The notes: generated by a model from the sequence alone, not told the origin. A stretch of DNA of 10,343 nt from WRAI01 sp031549605 (GCA_031549605.1 JAVBPM010000011.1:1-10343); one strand, 5' to 3'. Counted from the stretch's first letter, positions 1 through 7,354 are shown. A program made the numbers and translations.

Positions 1-129
1 CGCAAGTTCTATTCCTTTGATGACTTTGCCAAACAACTCTCACTGCACAATCGTTGGTACAACCGCTTCCCCATGAAACCTCTCGCTTGGCGCTCTCCGC
101 TCGTCTTCCTCCGTGTAACACATGTTTGA
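1..129 (+). CDS. IS transposase, C-terminal end (partial, 5' end outside window)
   Basis: An open frame runs from the first base to a TGA at 127-129 and encodes the last 42 residues of a larger protein. The residues are typical of the C-terminus of a DDE integrase core: a Phe/Asp-rich 'YSFDDF' segment, then 'HNRWYN' (the conserved W-Y-N of the rve_3-type tail), then 'PMKPLAWRSP' where family members have a Pro-Leu...Ser-Pro motif. This fits IS3- or IS481-like elements of Firmicutes, in which the enzyme cuts and joins the element ends. The catalytic Asp and Glu residues lie outside the window, so activity cannot be judged. The family is recognised from memory of this tail, not from a search, and the exact IS family is uncertain. 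Confidence 0.6.
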   Translation, partial: RKFYSFDDFAKQLSLHNRWYNRFPMKPLAWRSPLVFLRVTHV

Positions 130-139
130 CAATCCTACA
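1..139 (+). mobile_element. Right end of an insertion sequence (partial)
   Basis: The transposase fragment is followed closely by ...TTTGACAATCCTACA, ending near 139 in ACA. Many IS3-like elements have terminal repeats ending TGT...ACA, so the element probably ends about 10 bases after the transposase stop codon. The left end, the inverted-repeat partner and any target duplication are outside the window, so this boundary is an inference. Confidence 0.4.
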
Positions 140-146
140 GAACCGC

Positions 147-177
147 TTGACAGCGTGATAAGTTGCCGTGTTATACT
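147..177 (+). promoter_or_regulatory. Possible sigma-A promoter pointing toward the rluD terminator
   Basis: A perfect -35 TTGACA (147-152) is followed by TATACT (172-177) with a 19-base spacer, or by TTATAC (171-176) with 18 bases. The spacing is slightly long. It lies 8 bases beyond the inferred IS end and points at the back of the rluD gene. Transcription from about 184 would meet the hairpin at 229-254 after roughly 70 bases. No convincing gene follows: the ATG at 217 opens a frame that runs antisense through rluD. It may be a remnant promoter of a gene lost to the IS, or a short RNA. Confidence 0.35.
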
Positions 178-228
178 TAAACTGACAAAACCCATGACAC
201 CAAAGGGGCGATTGCCATGAAGCTGACC

Positions 229-254
229 AAAAGCTGCCCTAACGGGCAGCTTTT
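229..254 (-). terminator. Rho-independent terminator of the divIVA-ileS-lspA-rluD operon
   Basis: A perfect 11-bp stem (229-239 pairing with 244-254) with a four-base loop overlaps the rluD stop codon at 253-255. The outer stem pairs are A-T, so each strand reads a run of A, a GC core and a run of four T. The T run is short, and the symmetry means it could stop transcription from either side. Confidence 0.7.
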
Positions 255-1158
255 ACTTTACTGTCCCCAGTGCCTCTTCAAAATACCCCGGCAGCGGCGC
301 GGTAAAGGCCAGCTGCTCGCCCGTCACAGGGTGAACGAAGGCCAGCTCAGTCGCGTGCAGGATTTGTGCGCTGTCTTTTTCGTTTTTGCGGCCGTAGAGC
401 GGGTCGCCGACCACCGGGTGACCGAGGTGCGCCATGTGCACGCGAATTTGGTGTGTGCGGCCGGTTTCCAACCGGCAACTGACCAGCGTGTGCTTGGCAA
501 AGCGCTGCAGCACCTCAAAATGCGTCACCGCCGGACGACCGCCGTTGATGACCGCCTGTTGCTTGCGCTTGACCGGGTGCCGACCCAGCGGCGCGTCGAC
601 GGTGCCGCTGTCGAGTTTGACCACGCCGTGCAGCAGTGCGCGGTAGACGCGCTTAACCTCGCGCGCCTTGAGTGCGACGCTCAGCGCCTCATGCGCCTGC
701 TGCGTCTTGGCCACCAGCAGCAGCCCCGAGGTGTCCTTGTCCAGCCGGTGTACGATGCCGGGCCGCAGCACACCGCCGACGCCGGTCAGGCTGTCGCCGC
801 AGTGGTGCAGCAGCGCGTTGACCAGTGTGCCGTCGGCGTGTCCGGGCGCCGGATGCACCACCAAGCCGCGCGGCTTGTTCAGCACCAGCAGCGCGTCGTC
901 CTCGTACACTATGTCGAGCGCAATGTCCTGCGCTACTGCCTCAGACGGCAGCGGCTCGGGCCATGTCACGGTGAAGACCTCGCCGCCGCTTAACCGCTGG
1001 CCGGTTTTACACGACCGCCCGCTTCCGTCGACCACGTGCCCCTGCTCAATCAGCTGCGCCGCCGCGCTGCGACTGACGGCCAGCTGACAGGCCAAAAAGA
1101 CGTCGAGTCGTGACCCGGCGTCTTTTTCTGCTGCGTTAATTGTCCTGTGTCGGTTCAT
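253..1158 (-). CDS. rluD: RluA-family 23S rRNA pseudouridine synthase (RluD/YlyB-like)
   Basis: The 301-residue product should convert specific uridines of large-subunit rRNA to pseudouridine in the cytoplasm. An S4 RNA-binding domain occupies about residues 14-60 ('SRLDVFLA', 'SRSAAAQLIEQGHV'). The catalytic domain follows, with the family signature 'HRLDKDTSGLLLVAK' at 137-151 whose Asp140 is the expected nucleophile, and the conserved 'RLETGRTHQIRVH' near 229-241. The frame stays open upstream to 1236, but the start at 1158 is preferred. It has AGGAG ten bases upstream (1169-1173), gives the normal N-terminus, and overlaps the end of lspA by only 23 bases, consistent with translational coupling. 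Position after lspA matches ylyB in Bacillus. The exact target uridines cannot be read from the sequence; an RluD-like role is by family resemblance. Confidence 0.9.
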   Translation of the reverse strand: MNRHRTINAAEKDAGSRLDVFLACQLAVSRSAAAQLIEQGHVVDGSGRSCKTGQRLSGGEVFTVTWPEPLPSEAVAQDIALDIVYEDDALLVLNKPRGLVVHPAPGHADGTLVNALLHHCGDSLTGVGGVLRPGIVHRLDKDTSGLLLVAKTQQAHEALSVALKAREVKRVYRALLHGVVKLDSGTVDAPLGRHPVKRKQQAVINGGRPAVTHFEVLQRFAKHTLVSCRLETGRTHQIRVHMAHLGHPVVGDPLYGRKNEKDSAQILHATELAFVHPVTGEQLAFTAPLPGYFEEALGTVK

Positions 1159-1684
1159 CGCAAAGCAGCTCCTGCTCCTCGGCGGCCAGCTCCTCGGCGC
1201 GCGCGGCGCGGGTCGGCTGGCGGTGCTCCTTGTCAAAGTAGAAAAAGAGATAAATCAACAGGCAAATCGCGCCGATGGTAATGCAGATATCGGCGACATT
1301 GAAGATGGCGAAGTTGATAAATTTGAGTTCAAACATATCAATGACCGCGCCATGCAGCAGCCGGTCGAGCAGGTTGCCCGCCGCACCCGCGGCGACAAAC
1401 ACCAGACCCCAGCTGCCCCACCCGTTGTCAAACACGTTTTTAATCAGCATCCACAAAATAATAATAACCGCCAGCGATGAGATGATGACGAAAAACCAGC
1501 TGGCATTGCTGAACATACTGAAAGCAGCGCCGGTGTTTTCGGTGTAGGTGACGTCAATCAAGCCCTTGACCGACAGTAACGGCAACGGCTCGCCGCGCTC
1601 GTAGGCGGCCTTGCACAGCTGCTTAACCAGCCGGTCAATTCCCAGCAGCCCCAACCGCGCGACCCAAACCCAAGCCTTTTTCAT
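1136..1684 (-). CDS. lspA: Lipoprotein signal peptidase (signal peptidase II)
   Basis: The 182-residue membrane aspartic protease removes signal peptides from diacylated prolipoproteins. Four hydrophobic segments are visible at about residues 5-22, 61-80, 92-106 and 128-150. The conserved motifs are present: Asp17 in the first helix ('GIDRLVK'), 'ENTGAAFSMF' at 49-58, 'AAGNLLDR' at 101-108, and the two catalytic aspartates, Asp116 in 'VIDMFE' and Asp132 in 'FNVADICI'. The start at 1684 overlaps the ileS stop codon as ATGA, so translation is probably coupled. After the last helix there is a charged, Glu/Ala-rich cytoplasmic tail of about 30 residues, somewhat longer than in typical LspA. The longer frame reaching to 1873 is only a shadow inside ileS. 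Confidence 0.95.
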   Translation of the reverse strand: MKKAWVWVARLGLLGIDRLVKQLCKAAYERGEPLPLLSVKGLIDVTYTENTGAAFSMFSNASWFFVIISSLAVIIILWMLIKNVFDNGWGSWGLVFVAAGAAGNLLDRLLHGAVIDMFELKFINFAIFNVADICITIGAICLLIYLFFYFDKEHRQPTRAARAEELAAEEQELLCDEPTQDN

Positions 1685-4419
1685 CGCGCGCGCACGGCGT
1701 CGGCGCAGCGGCCGCACAGCTCGGGGTGGTCGGTCTGCGAGCCGACCTCGCCGCTCTGCATCCAGCAACGAATGCACTTGCCGCCGGTCGCCGGTGTCAC
1801 GGCAATGCCAAACGCACCCTGCGTCACAGCGACGCCCGACACAATAAACAGCTGCTTCAGCAAACCCTCGCACGCCGTCAGCAGCGCAAAATCGTCAGGC
1901 TGGCAGCTGATGGCCACTTCGGCCTCCAGCGACTTGCCGATTTGCCCGGCACCGCGCGCCGTTTCCAGTGCTTTGTTAACCTCGTCGCGCAGCGCCATCA
2001 GCCGCTCGAACTGCCGCTCGGTCGCTTCGTCCAGCGCCCAACCGTCCTGCGGCGCGGGGATGTCGTTAAACAGTACCATGTCGGCGTTGTCTCTTTGTGC
2101 GTGCGGCAGACACTGCCAAATCTCCTCGGCCGTGAAGCAGAGAATGGGCGCCATCATCTTGGTCAGCGCGTCGAGAATCAAGTGCAGCACCGTCTGGGCG
2201 CTGCGGCGCGCCAGCCCGTCGGCGACGTCGCAATAGAGCGTGTCCTTGAGCACATCGAGATAGAAGTTACTCATCTCAACCACGCAGAAGTTGTGCAGCG
2301 CATACGCCACGCCATGGAAATCAAAGCTGTCATAGGCGTCGCGCACCCTCGCCACCAGCTTGTTGAGCTGCGACAGCGCGTAGCGGTCGATGGGCAGCAG
2401 CCGCTCGACGGCCACCGCCTTGTCGGGCGTGTAATCGCTGAGCACGCCGAGGATAAAGCGCGCCGTATTGCGAATTTTCTTGTAGTTTTCCGCCGTCTGC
2501 TTGAGCAGGTCTTTGGAAATACGCAAATCGGAGTGGTAGTCGCCCGACGCCACCCACAGCCGCAGCACGTCAACGCCAAATTCCTTGGCGACGTCCATCG
2601 GGTCGATGCCGTTGCCCAGGCTCTTGCTCATTTTCTTGCCGTCGCCGTCGACAATCATGCCGCAGGTGACGACCGTTTTATAGGGCGCGTCGCCATAGGC
2701 GACAATCGAGGTCAGCAGCGAGCTTTGAAACCAGCCGCGGAACTGGTCGTTGCCCTCCAGATAAAGGTCAGCCGGTCGGCGCATATGCGGGAAGGTGTTG
2801 AGCACATGGGCATGCGTCGAGCCGGAGTCAAACCAGCCGTCCAGCGTGTCGGTCTCCTTGCGGAAGTGGCGACCGCCGCACTTGGGGCAAACCGCGCCGT
2901 CGGGCAGCAGGTCGGCCACATCGTGCGTCAGCCAGGCGTTGCTGCCCTCGCTGGCAAAGATGCCGCTAATTTTCTCAATCGAGGCGTCGTTGATTAAATA
3001 ACCGTCGCAGTCGCAGCACAAAAAGGCGGGAATGGGCAGGCCCCAATTGCGCTGGCGCGAGATGCACCAGTCGCTGCGCTCGCCGACCATGGCCAGCATG
3101 CGCTCCTGACTCCAGCCGGGCACCCACTGCACGCCTTTAATGGCGTCGCAGGCCGCCTCGCGGATGGCGTCGATGCTGACAAACCACTGCTCGGTGGCGC
3201 GGAAGACAATGGGGTCGCCGCAGCGCCAGCAGTGCGGATAGGTGTGTACAATGGTCTCGCTGGCCAGCAGATGTCCGCTGGCTTGCAGCGCTTCAAGAAT
3301 GGTCTTGTTGGCCTTGGCGTAGTACTGTCCGGCAAAGGGTCCGGCCTCCTCGGTCAGCACACCCTTGCCGTTGACCGGCACGATGGTGGGCAGGTCATAG
3401 TTGCGGCAGACGATAAAGTCGTCGGCACCGTGACCCGGCGCGGTGTGGACACAGCCGGTGCCGCTGTCCATGGTGACGTGCTCACCGCAGATGACCAAGC
3501 TGTCACGATCCAAAAAAGGATGCGCCAGCGTCATGCGCTCCATCTGCTGCCCCTTAAAAGTGGCCAGCACCATCCAGTCGCTCCAACCGGCGGCCTTGGC
3601 GACAGCTACCAGCAGCGCCTCGGCGACAATGTAGCATACGTCGCCGACCTGCACCTGCACATAGTCGCTGCGCGGGTGCACGCTGACGGCCACATTGCCG
3701 GGCAGCGTCCAGGTCGTGGTCGTCCAGATGACGACGTAGGTTTTGCGGCCGTTGAGCAGCCCGTTGTCCTGCTTGACCTCAAACTTGACGTAGATGGACT
3801 GACACTCGTCCTCTTTGTATTCGATTTCGGCCTCGGCCAGCGCCGTCTGGTCGTGCGCGCACCAGTAGACCGGCTTGAGCGCTTTGTACAGGCAGCCCTT
3901 GGCGGCCATGGCGCCAAACACCTTGACCTCGGCCGCCTCGAAGGCGGCGTCCATGGTCAGGTAGGGATTGTCCCAGTCACCCAGCGCGCCCAGACGGATA
4001 AAGCCCTCGCGCTGAACGTCGACATAGTGCTGCGCGAAGGCGCGGCAGGCGTCGCGAAACTCGACGGGCGACAGCTTTTGCGCGTCCAGCTTTTGTTTTT
4101 TAATAATGGCACTCTCGATGGGCATACCATGGTTATCCCAGCCGGGCGTATTGGGCGCCTGAAAGCCGACCATGTTTTTATAGCGCACGACAATATCCTT
4201 GAGGATTTTGTTCAGCGCGTGTCCGGCGTGAATTTCGCCATTGGAAAAGGGCGGGCCGTCGTGCATAATGTACGACGGCTTGCCCTCATTGTGTTTCATC
4301 AGTTGCTGGTAGACGTTGTTTTGCTGCCACGAGGCCAGCCACACCGGCTCGCGCTGCGGCAGACCGCCGCGCATGGGAAACTCGGTCTGCGGCAAATTGA
4401 CTGTGCTATTGTAATCCAC
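1681..4419 (-). CDS. ileS: Isoleucyl-tRNA synthetase
   Basis: The 912-residue class I synthetase charges tRNA-Ile. It has the bacterial type-1 layout. A HIGH-like motif 'HAGH' is at 64-67 after 'GPPFSNGEI'. The CP1 editing domain shows 'TTTTWTLPGN' at 233-242 and 'HTAPGHGADDF' at 325-335. A CxxC pair at 468-471 and 511-514 probably binds zinc. 'KMSKS' is at 596-600, then a helical anticodon-binding domain, and a C-terminal zinc knuckle (Cys882, Cys885, Cys902, Cys905). The start is GTG at 4419, with AAGGAG at 4428-4433 eight bases upstream. It lies 36 bases after divIVA, which leaves no room for a T-box leader, so expression should follow the divIVA promoter. Small departures from the usual text are 'HAGH' and 'WDNHGMPIES' where 'WDTHGLPIE' is common. 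Confidence 0.97.
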   Translation of the reverse strand: MDYNSTVNLPQTEFPMRGGLPQREPVWLASWQQNNVYQQLMKHNEGKPSYIMHDGPPFSNGEIHAGHALNKILKDIVVRYKNMVGFQAPNTPGWDNHGMPIESAIIKKQKLDAQKLSPVEFRDACRAFAQHYVDVQREGFIRLGALGDWDNPYLTMDAAFEAAEVKVFGAMAAKGCLYKALKPVYWCAHDQTALAEAEIEYKEDECQSIYVKFEVKQDNGLLNGRKTYVVIWTTTTWTLPGNVAVSVHPRSDYVQVQVGDVCYIVAEALLVAVAKAAGWSDWMVLATFKGQQMERMTLAHPFLDRDSLVICGEHVTMDSGTGCVHTAPGHGADDFIVCRNYDLPTIVPVNGKGVLTEEAGPFAGQYYAKANKTILEALQASGHLLASETIVHTYPHCWRCGDPIVFRATEQWFVSIDAIREAACDAIKGVQWVPGWSQERMLAMVGERSDWCISRQRNWGLPIPAFLCCDCDGYLINDASIEKISGIFASEGSNAWLTHDVADLLPDGAVCPKCGGRHFRKETDTLDGWFDSGSTHAHVLNTFPHMRRPADLYLEGNDQFRGWFQSSLLTSIVAYGDAPYKTVVTCGMIVDGDGKKMSKSLGNGIDPMDVAKEFGVDVLRLWVASGDYHSDLRISKDLLKQTAENYKKIRNTARFILGVLSDYTPDKAVAVERLLPIDRYALSQLNKLVARVRDAYDSFDFHGVAYALHNFCVVEMSNFYLDVLKDTLYCDVADGLARRSAQTVLHLILDALTKMMAPILCFTAEEIWQCLPHAQRDNADMVLFNDIPAPQDGWALDEATERQFERLMALRDEVNKALETARGAGQIGKSLEAEVAISCQPDDFALLTACEGLLKQLFIVSGVAVTQGAFGIAVTPATGGKCIRCWMQSGEVGSQTDHPELCGRCADAVRAR

Positions 4420-4455
4420 AGTGCTTACTCCTTCAACGGCTCGGAACCGAAGCCT

Positions 4456-6177
4456 TTATTTGTTGGCGGTGGGATCGTAGTTTTTGCCAAACGACAGCGC
4501 GTCGTAGTCGATTTTGGGCATGGGGTTGGCGGTATCCTCCCTGCCGTCCTCCATGGCGCGCTCGCCGCCGCGTAGCAGCCGCTGCAAAATGGCGTCAACG
4601 CCGCCGTTATCACGGTCGGCGGGCTTATCGGCACCGCCCAGCGCCTTATCCATCTCGCGCAGACGGTCTAAGGCATCCTGCATCATGTTGCCGCGCGGCT
4701 TGTCAATGGGCGTGGCAATCTTCATATCGGTATCGTCGTCGTTGGGCAGGCTGTCCGGCGCGGCCTTGGGCGACACGGCGGCGACAACCTCTTTGACAAC
4801 CGGCTGGTCGACTTTGGGCAGCTCAGGCTTAGCCTCGGCGACCACGTCGGCCACCTTTTCGGCAGCGACGGGCAGGGGCGTCTCAACCTTGGCGGCGACA
4901 TCGTCCACGACTGCGCCGACTTCGGGCAGCTTACTCGCCGGCTCAGTCATGCGCGGCTTGCGGCTGGAATTCACAACCTCGTCAAAAATGCTCAGGGTCG
5001 GCGTAAACGACTCGTCGGTCGTTTTATCCTGTGCCACCGGCTCGGCGGCAACGGCGGGCGCGACAAGCTCCGGCTTGCTCTCCGGCACAACAGCGGCTGC
5101 CGGCGCGGCCACAGCCTCGCTGACGGCGTTTTTGGCACCGGACTTAAATCCGCCCAGCAAATCCGACTTGACATCGGGCTGCGAAACCGGCACAACCGGC
5201 TCGGGCTTAAACTCGGGCAGCGTCTCGTAGCTGAGCTCGGGTAGCGGCTTACCTGCGACCTTGTCTGTGGGCAACGTCTCGGCAACGGTCGCGGCCTTTG
5301 CGCCAAACCCGGGCATAAACACAGGCAGTTCAGGCTTTACAGCGGCGCTCACCTTTTCGGCGACCGCGTCTTTCACGACGTCCTTGGCGGCAGCGTCGTC
5401 GGGCTGCGAGCGGATTACGCTGACAATGCGCCTGGTAGCGGCAGCCTCCTCGGCGGCAGCCTCAGCGGCAGCCCCGACCGGCTTGACAACGTCGGGCACC
5501 ACCGGCGCGGCCTTGGCGGCTTCGGCGGCGGCCGCGCTGAGCTTGGCGGCGTCGGGCAGCATGGCGGTGTCAGCGGCCAACGGCTGGCCGTCGCTGTGTA
5601 CAAAACCAAAGGACATGGTGTCCTTAATGGGTGAATCGCCAAACTGTGTCGACATCTTGTCGCCGATTTCCTTGGCCGTCTCTTTCAGACGGGCATCCAG
5701 CTTCTCGCGCGGGATGGGCTCCTCGCTGTCGACCTTGGTGGGCACAGCCTCCAGCTGCTGAATCTGGTGGTAAAACAGGTCGCGAATGGCGTTGACAAAG
5801 ACGACGGTCTCGGCTTTGACATTGTCCAGCCGCTTCTCCTCGCGCGTAATGCGGTCGCCCAGATCGCCGACCTTGGCCTGCGCCGCCTGCTCGGCGTCGT
5901 CGATGATGCGCTTGGCCTCAACGCGCGCCTCCTCCAGCATTTTCTCGCTCATCTGCTGGGTATTGAGCAGCGCCTTGCGCATATTTTCATCGACACTGCG
6001 ATACTGCTCGACAGTCGTCACCAGCGTTTTCAGCTTGGACTTGAGCAGGGCGTTGTCTTTATACAGCGTAGCATAATCGGCCATCAAGCGCGTGAAAAAC
6101 TCGTCGATTTGCGCTTTGGAATAGCCGCGCATCGCGGTGTCAAACCGTTGGCTACTAACCTCATTGGGTGTAAGCAT
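4456..6177 (-). CDS. divIVA: DivIVA-like cell division/polarity protein with very long disordered extension
   Basis: The 573-residue product begins with a DivIVA domain: 'LTPNEV' at 2-7, 'RGYSKAQIDEFF' at 17-28 (the membrane-binding/crossover region), and a coiled coil of charged heptads from about 31 to 135. In Gram-positive bacteria such proteins recruit division or polar factors to curved membrane. Family members are usually about 160-250 residues. Here residues about 200-480 form an Ala/Val/Pro/Glu-rich, probably unstructured linker with recurring Lys-Pro-Glu-Leu-type segments (281, 324, 368, 450). A separate C-terminal segment (about 485-573) contains predicted amphipathic helices ('MMQDALDRLREMDKALGG', 'DAILQRLLRG') and a polar tail. 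The start at 6177 has AGGGAG eight bases upstream and gives the canonical N-terminus; the frame extends upstream to 6243 without family likeness. Placement before ileS matches the conserved Firmicute order. Confidence 0.85.
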   Translation of the reverse strand: MLTPNEVSSQRFDTAMRGYSKAQIDEFFTRLMADYATLYKDNALLKSKLKTLVTTVEQYRSVDENMRKALLNTQQMSEKMLEEARVEAKRIIDDAEQAAQAKVGDLGDRITREEKRLDNVKAETVVFVNAIRDLFYHQIQQLEAVPTKVDSEEPIPREKLDARLKETAKEIGDKMSTQFGDSPIKDTMSFGFVHSDGQPLAADTAMLPDAAKLSAAAAEAAKAAPVVPDVVKPVGAAAEAAAEEAAATRRIVSVIRSQPDDAAAKDVVKDAVAEKVSAAVKPELPVFMPGFGAKAATVAETLPTDKVAGKPLPELSYETLPEFKPEPVVPVSQPDVKSDLLGGFKSGAKNAVSEAVAAPAAAVVPESKPELVAPAVAAEPVAQDKTTDESFTPTLSIFDEVVNSSRKPRMTEPASKLPEVGAVVDDVAAKVETPLPVAAEKVADVVAEAKPELPKVDQPVVKEVVAAVSPKAAPDSLPNDDDTDMKIATPIDKPRGNMMQDALDRLREMDKALGGADKPADRDNGGVDAILQRLLRGGERAMEDGREDTANPMPKIDYDALSFGKNYDPTANK

Positions 6178-6185
6178 GGTCGTCT

Positions 6186-6191
6186 CTCCCT
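6186..6191 (-). promoter_or_regulatory. divIVA ribosome binding site
   Basis: AGGGAG on the minus strand, eight bases before the ATG at 6177, decides the start and rejects the in-frame ATG at 6243. Confidence 0.75.
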
Positions 6192-6214
6192 TTCTTTCCC
6201 AAGATAGTCGGGAA

Positions 6215-6243
6215 ATTATACCATATAAGCAAGCAAATGACAA
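6215..6243 (-). promoter_or_regulatory. Promoter of the divIVA-ileS-lspA-rluD operon
   Basis: On the minus strand TTGTCA (6238-6243) and a perfect TATAAT (6215-6220) are separated by 17 bases, and TGG directly before the -10 gives an extended -10. Transcription should start near 6208, leaving a leader of about 30 bases with the ribosome site. Only one of twelve consensus bases differs, so strong, housekeeping sigma-dependent expression is expected. Confidence 0.8.
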
Positions 6244-6301
6244 GGGTTAACGTAAAATGTCGACAGCATTCCGTCTTTTGCAACGGCCAAGCTAAGCCGA
6301 C

Positions 6302-6317
6302 CCGGCTCACCAGCCGG
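6302..6317 (-). other. Small GC hairpin over the stop codon of the secreted-protein gene
   Basis: CCGGCT (6302-6307) and AGCCGG (6312-6317) form a six-bp stem with a four-base loop that includes the stop codon at 6307-6309. No T run follows on the minus strand, so it is at best a weak terminator or a transcript-end stabiliser. Readthrough into divIVA is possible. Confidence 0.3.
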
Positions 6318-6786
6318 TATACACGCTCAGTTCCTTATCCTCGTCAACGCGGTCAATGCGCCAATAGGGCGGCTCCTTAATTAGTCGAAGCGTCGCCTGA
6401 TAGCGCTGGTACGGCCCATCCGACGTCGCTGTCTCGAAACTCATGCGCGCCGTGGCCGTGTCGTCATGCTCATAACGCAGCAGTTCCAGCGCATAGGCGT
6501 CGACCCACGGACTGCTGACGCCGGTCACCCAGTTGGGAAAGCTGTTGGTCAGCGCGTTGACATAGTCCTTTTTCAGCGCCTGCGACAGCATGGCGTACTG
6601 CAACGCGCCGTTGCGTTGCGCGACCCCTCGACCCCACAGTACGGCCGCCTGTGTCGGCGTATCGGCGCCCAAGTCCTCAAAGGCGCGCAGCATCACGCCC
6701 TGCCTCACCTCGCCATCGTTCGCCTGCGCCGCAGCCGGCAGCGCCAGCAGCATGGCAACAGCCAGCGCCCACGCCATTTTTTTCAT
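6307..6786 (-). CDS. Small secreted protein of unknown function, possible NTF2-like fold
   Basis: The 159-residue product has a clear Sec signal peptide: basic 'MKK', a hydrophobic core to about residue 18, and an A-x-A site with likely cleavage after 'AQA' at 22. There is no Cys after the site, so it is not a lipoprotein. The mature part reads as one alpha+beta domain: 'TPTQAAVLWGRGVAQRNGALQYAMLS' (43-68), 'SSPWVDAY' (91-98), and a C-terminal 'YWRIDRVDED' strand. From memory, similar text occurs in small NTF2-like domains of Firmicutes, also attached to M56/BlaR-like membrane peptidases, but I cannot verify this and assign no function. The start at 6786 has AAAGGGG (6795-6801) eight bases upstream. 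The gene stands alone, 129 bases before divIVA and divergent from the ywiB-like gene. Confidence 0.8.
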   Translation of the reverse strand: MKKMAWALAVAMLLALPAAAQANDGEVRQGVMLRAFEDLGADTPTQAAVLWGRGVAQRNGALQYAMLSQALKKDYVNALTNSFPNWVTGVSSPWVDAYALELLRYEHDDTATARMSFETATSDGPYQRYQATLRLIKEPPYWRIDRVDEDKELSVYTGW

Positions 6787-6874
6787 AAAACGCACCCCTT
6801 TTTCACACTTTTTTAGTAGTCTGCCCGCGCCATCGACCGGCACCCGTGCCAAAGTTTTGACCGTCTGTATTTGC

Positions 6875-6903
6875 TTGCCAACGTGCCTGAAGTGTGCTAT
6901 AAT
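6875..6903 (+). promoter_or_regulatory. Promoter of the ywiB-argS operon
   Basis: TTGCCA (6875-6880), a 17-base spacer and a perfect TATAAT (6898-6903) preceded by TGC, an extended -10. Transcription should begin near 6910, only a few bases before the ribosome site at 6914-6920, so the leader is too short for a riboswitch or T-box. Confidence 0.8.
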
Positions 6904-6925
6904 GCGCCATTGCGAGGTGAGTCAC

Positions 6926-7354
6926 GTGGAAAACGCCATCATTTCAATTTTGGGCACCAACAACGGCCCCGATCAGCGGCCCGACGCGCCCGTCGAGCTG
7001 ATTACCGACGGCCGCTTTTATAAGGAGGGCGACGCCTATGTTGTCGCCTATCAGGAGAGCGAGTTGACCGGCATGACCGGCACAACGACGACCTTTCACA
7101 TTACACGCGACAAAATCACGCTGAGTCGCGCCGGCGACGTCAACACCCAAATGGTCTTTGAAAAGCACCGCAAGCACGTCTCGCTGATGGAAACGCCGTT
7201 CGGCGCCATCACGGTCGGCGTCTGCGCCACCAAACTCACCGACAACCTCAACGACAGCGGCGGCGTCGCCACGGTCGTCTACGACGTGGAAATCGACCAC
7301 GAAAAGGCGGGCACCAACTCTATTGTCGTCAGCGTGAAAGGAGCCGTTTCATGA
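6926..7354 (+). CDS. DUF1934 / YwiB-like beta-barrel protein
   Basis: The 142-residue product matches the DUF1934 family in layout. It has an N-terminal strand ('AIISILG'), then 'VELITDGRFYKEGDAYVVAYQESELTGMTGTTTTFHI' as the core signature (about 23-59), and alternating strands to the C-terminus that suggest a small lipocalin-like barrel. The biochemical role of the family is not known to me. The link to argS is conserved: Bacillus subtilis ywiB lies next to argS. GTG at 6926 is chosen as start because GAGGTGA (6914-6920) lies five bases upstream; an in-frame ATG at 6902 falls inside the promoter -10 and cannot be the start if that promoter is right. The stop codon overlaps the argS start as ATGA. 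Confidence 0.85.
   Translation: MENAIISILGTNNGPDQRPDAPVELITDGRFYKEGDAYVVAYQESELTGMTGTTTTFHITRDKITLSRAGDVNTQMVFEKHRKHVSLMETPFGAITVGVCATKLTDNLNDSGGVATVVYDVEIDHEKAGTNSIVVSVKGAVS
7337..7343 (+). promoter_or_regulatory. argS ribosome binding site
   Basis: AAAGGAG seven bases before the ATG at 7351, inside the 3' end of the preceding gene. This fixes the argS start and allows coupled translation. Confidence 0.8.

Noticed and set aside
217..993. 258-codon + strand frame
   Set aside because: It runs antisense through rluD, its residues are Arg/Ala/Val-rich without any family likeness, and GC-rich genes commonly leave such shadows. Only its first bases lie outside rluD, in the terminator hairpin.
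1159..1236. Longer rluD N-terminus starting at 1236
   Set aside because: The extra 26 residues are Arg/Pro/Ser-rich, lie inside lspA, and have no family counterpart. The start at 1158 has a good ribosome site.
4420..4455. T-box or other leader before ileS
   Set aside because: Only 36 bases separate divIVA and ileS, which hold the ribosome site and no hairpin or T-box sequence.
3232..4575. 447-codon + strand frame, and the 423-codon frame at 1726-2997
   Set aside because: Both are antisense to ileS, whose motifs and zinc ligands are fully intact. The antisense translations show no recognisable domain, only composition caused by high GC.
6787..6925. Promoter of the secreted-protein gene in the divergent gap
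   Set aside because: I searched the minus strand for a -10/-35 pair and found only poor matches such as TACTAA without a spaced -35, so none is annotated.
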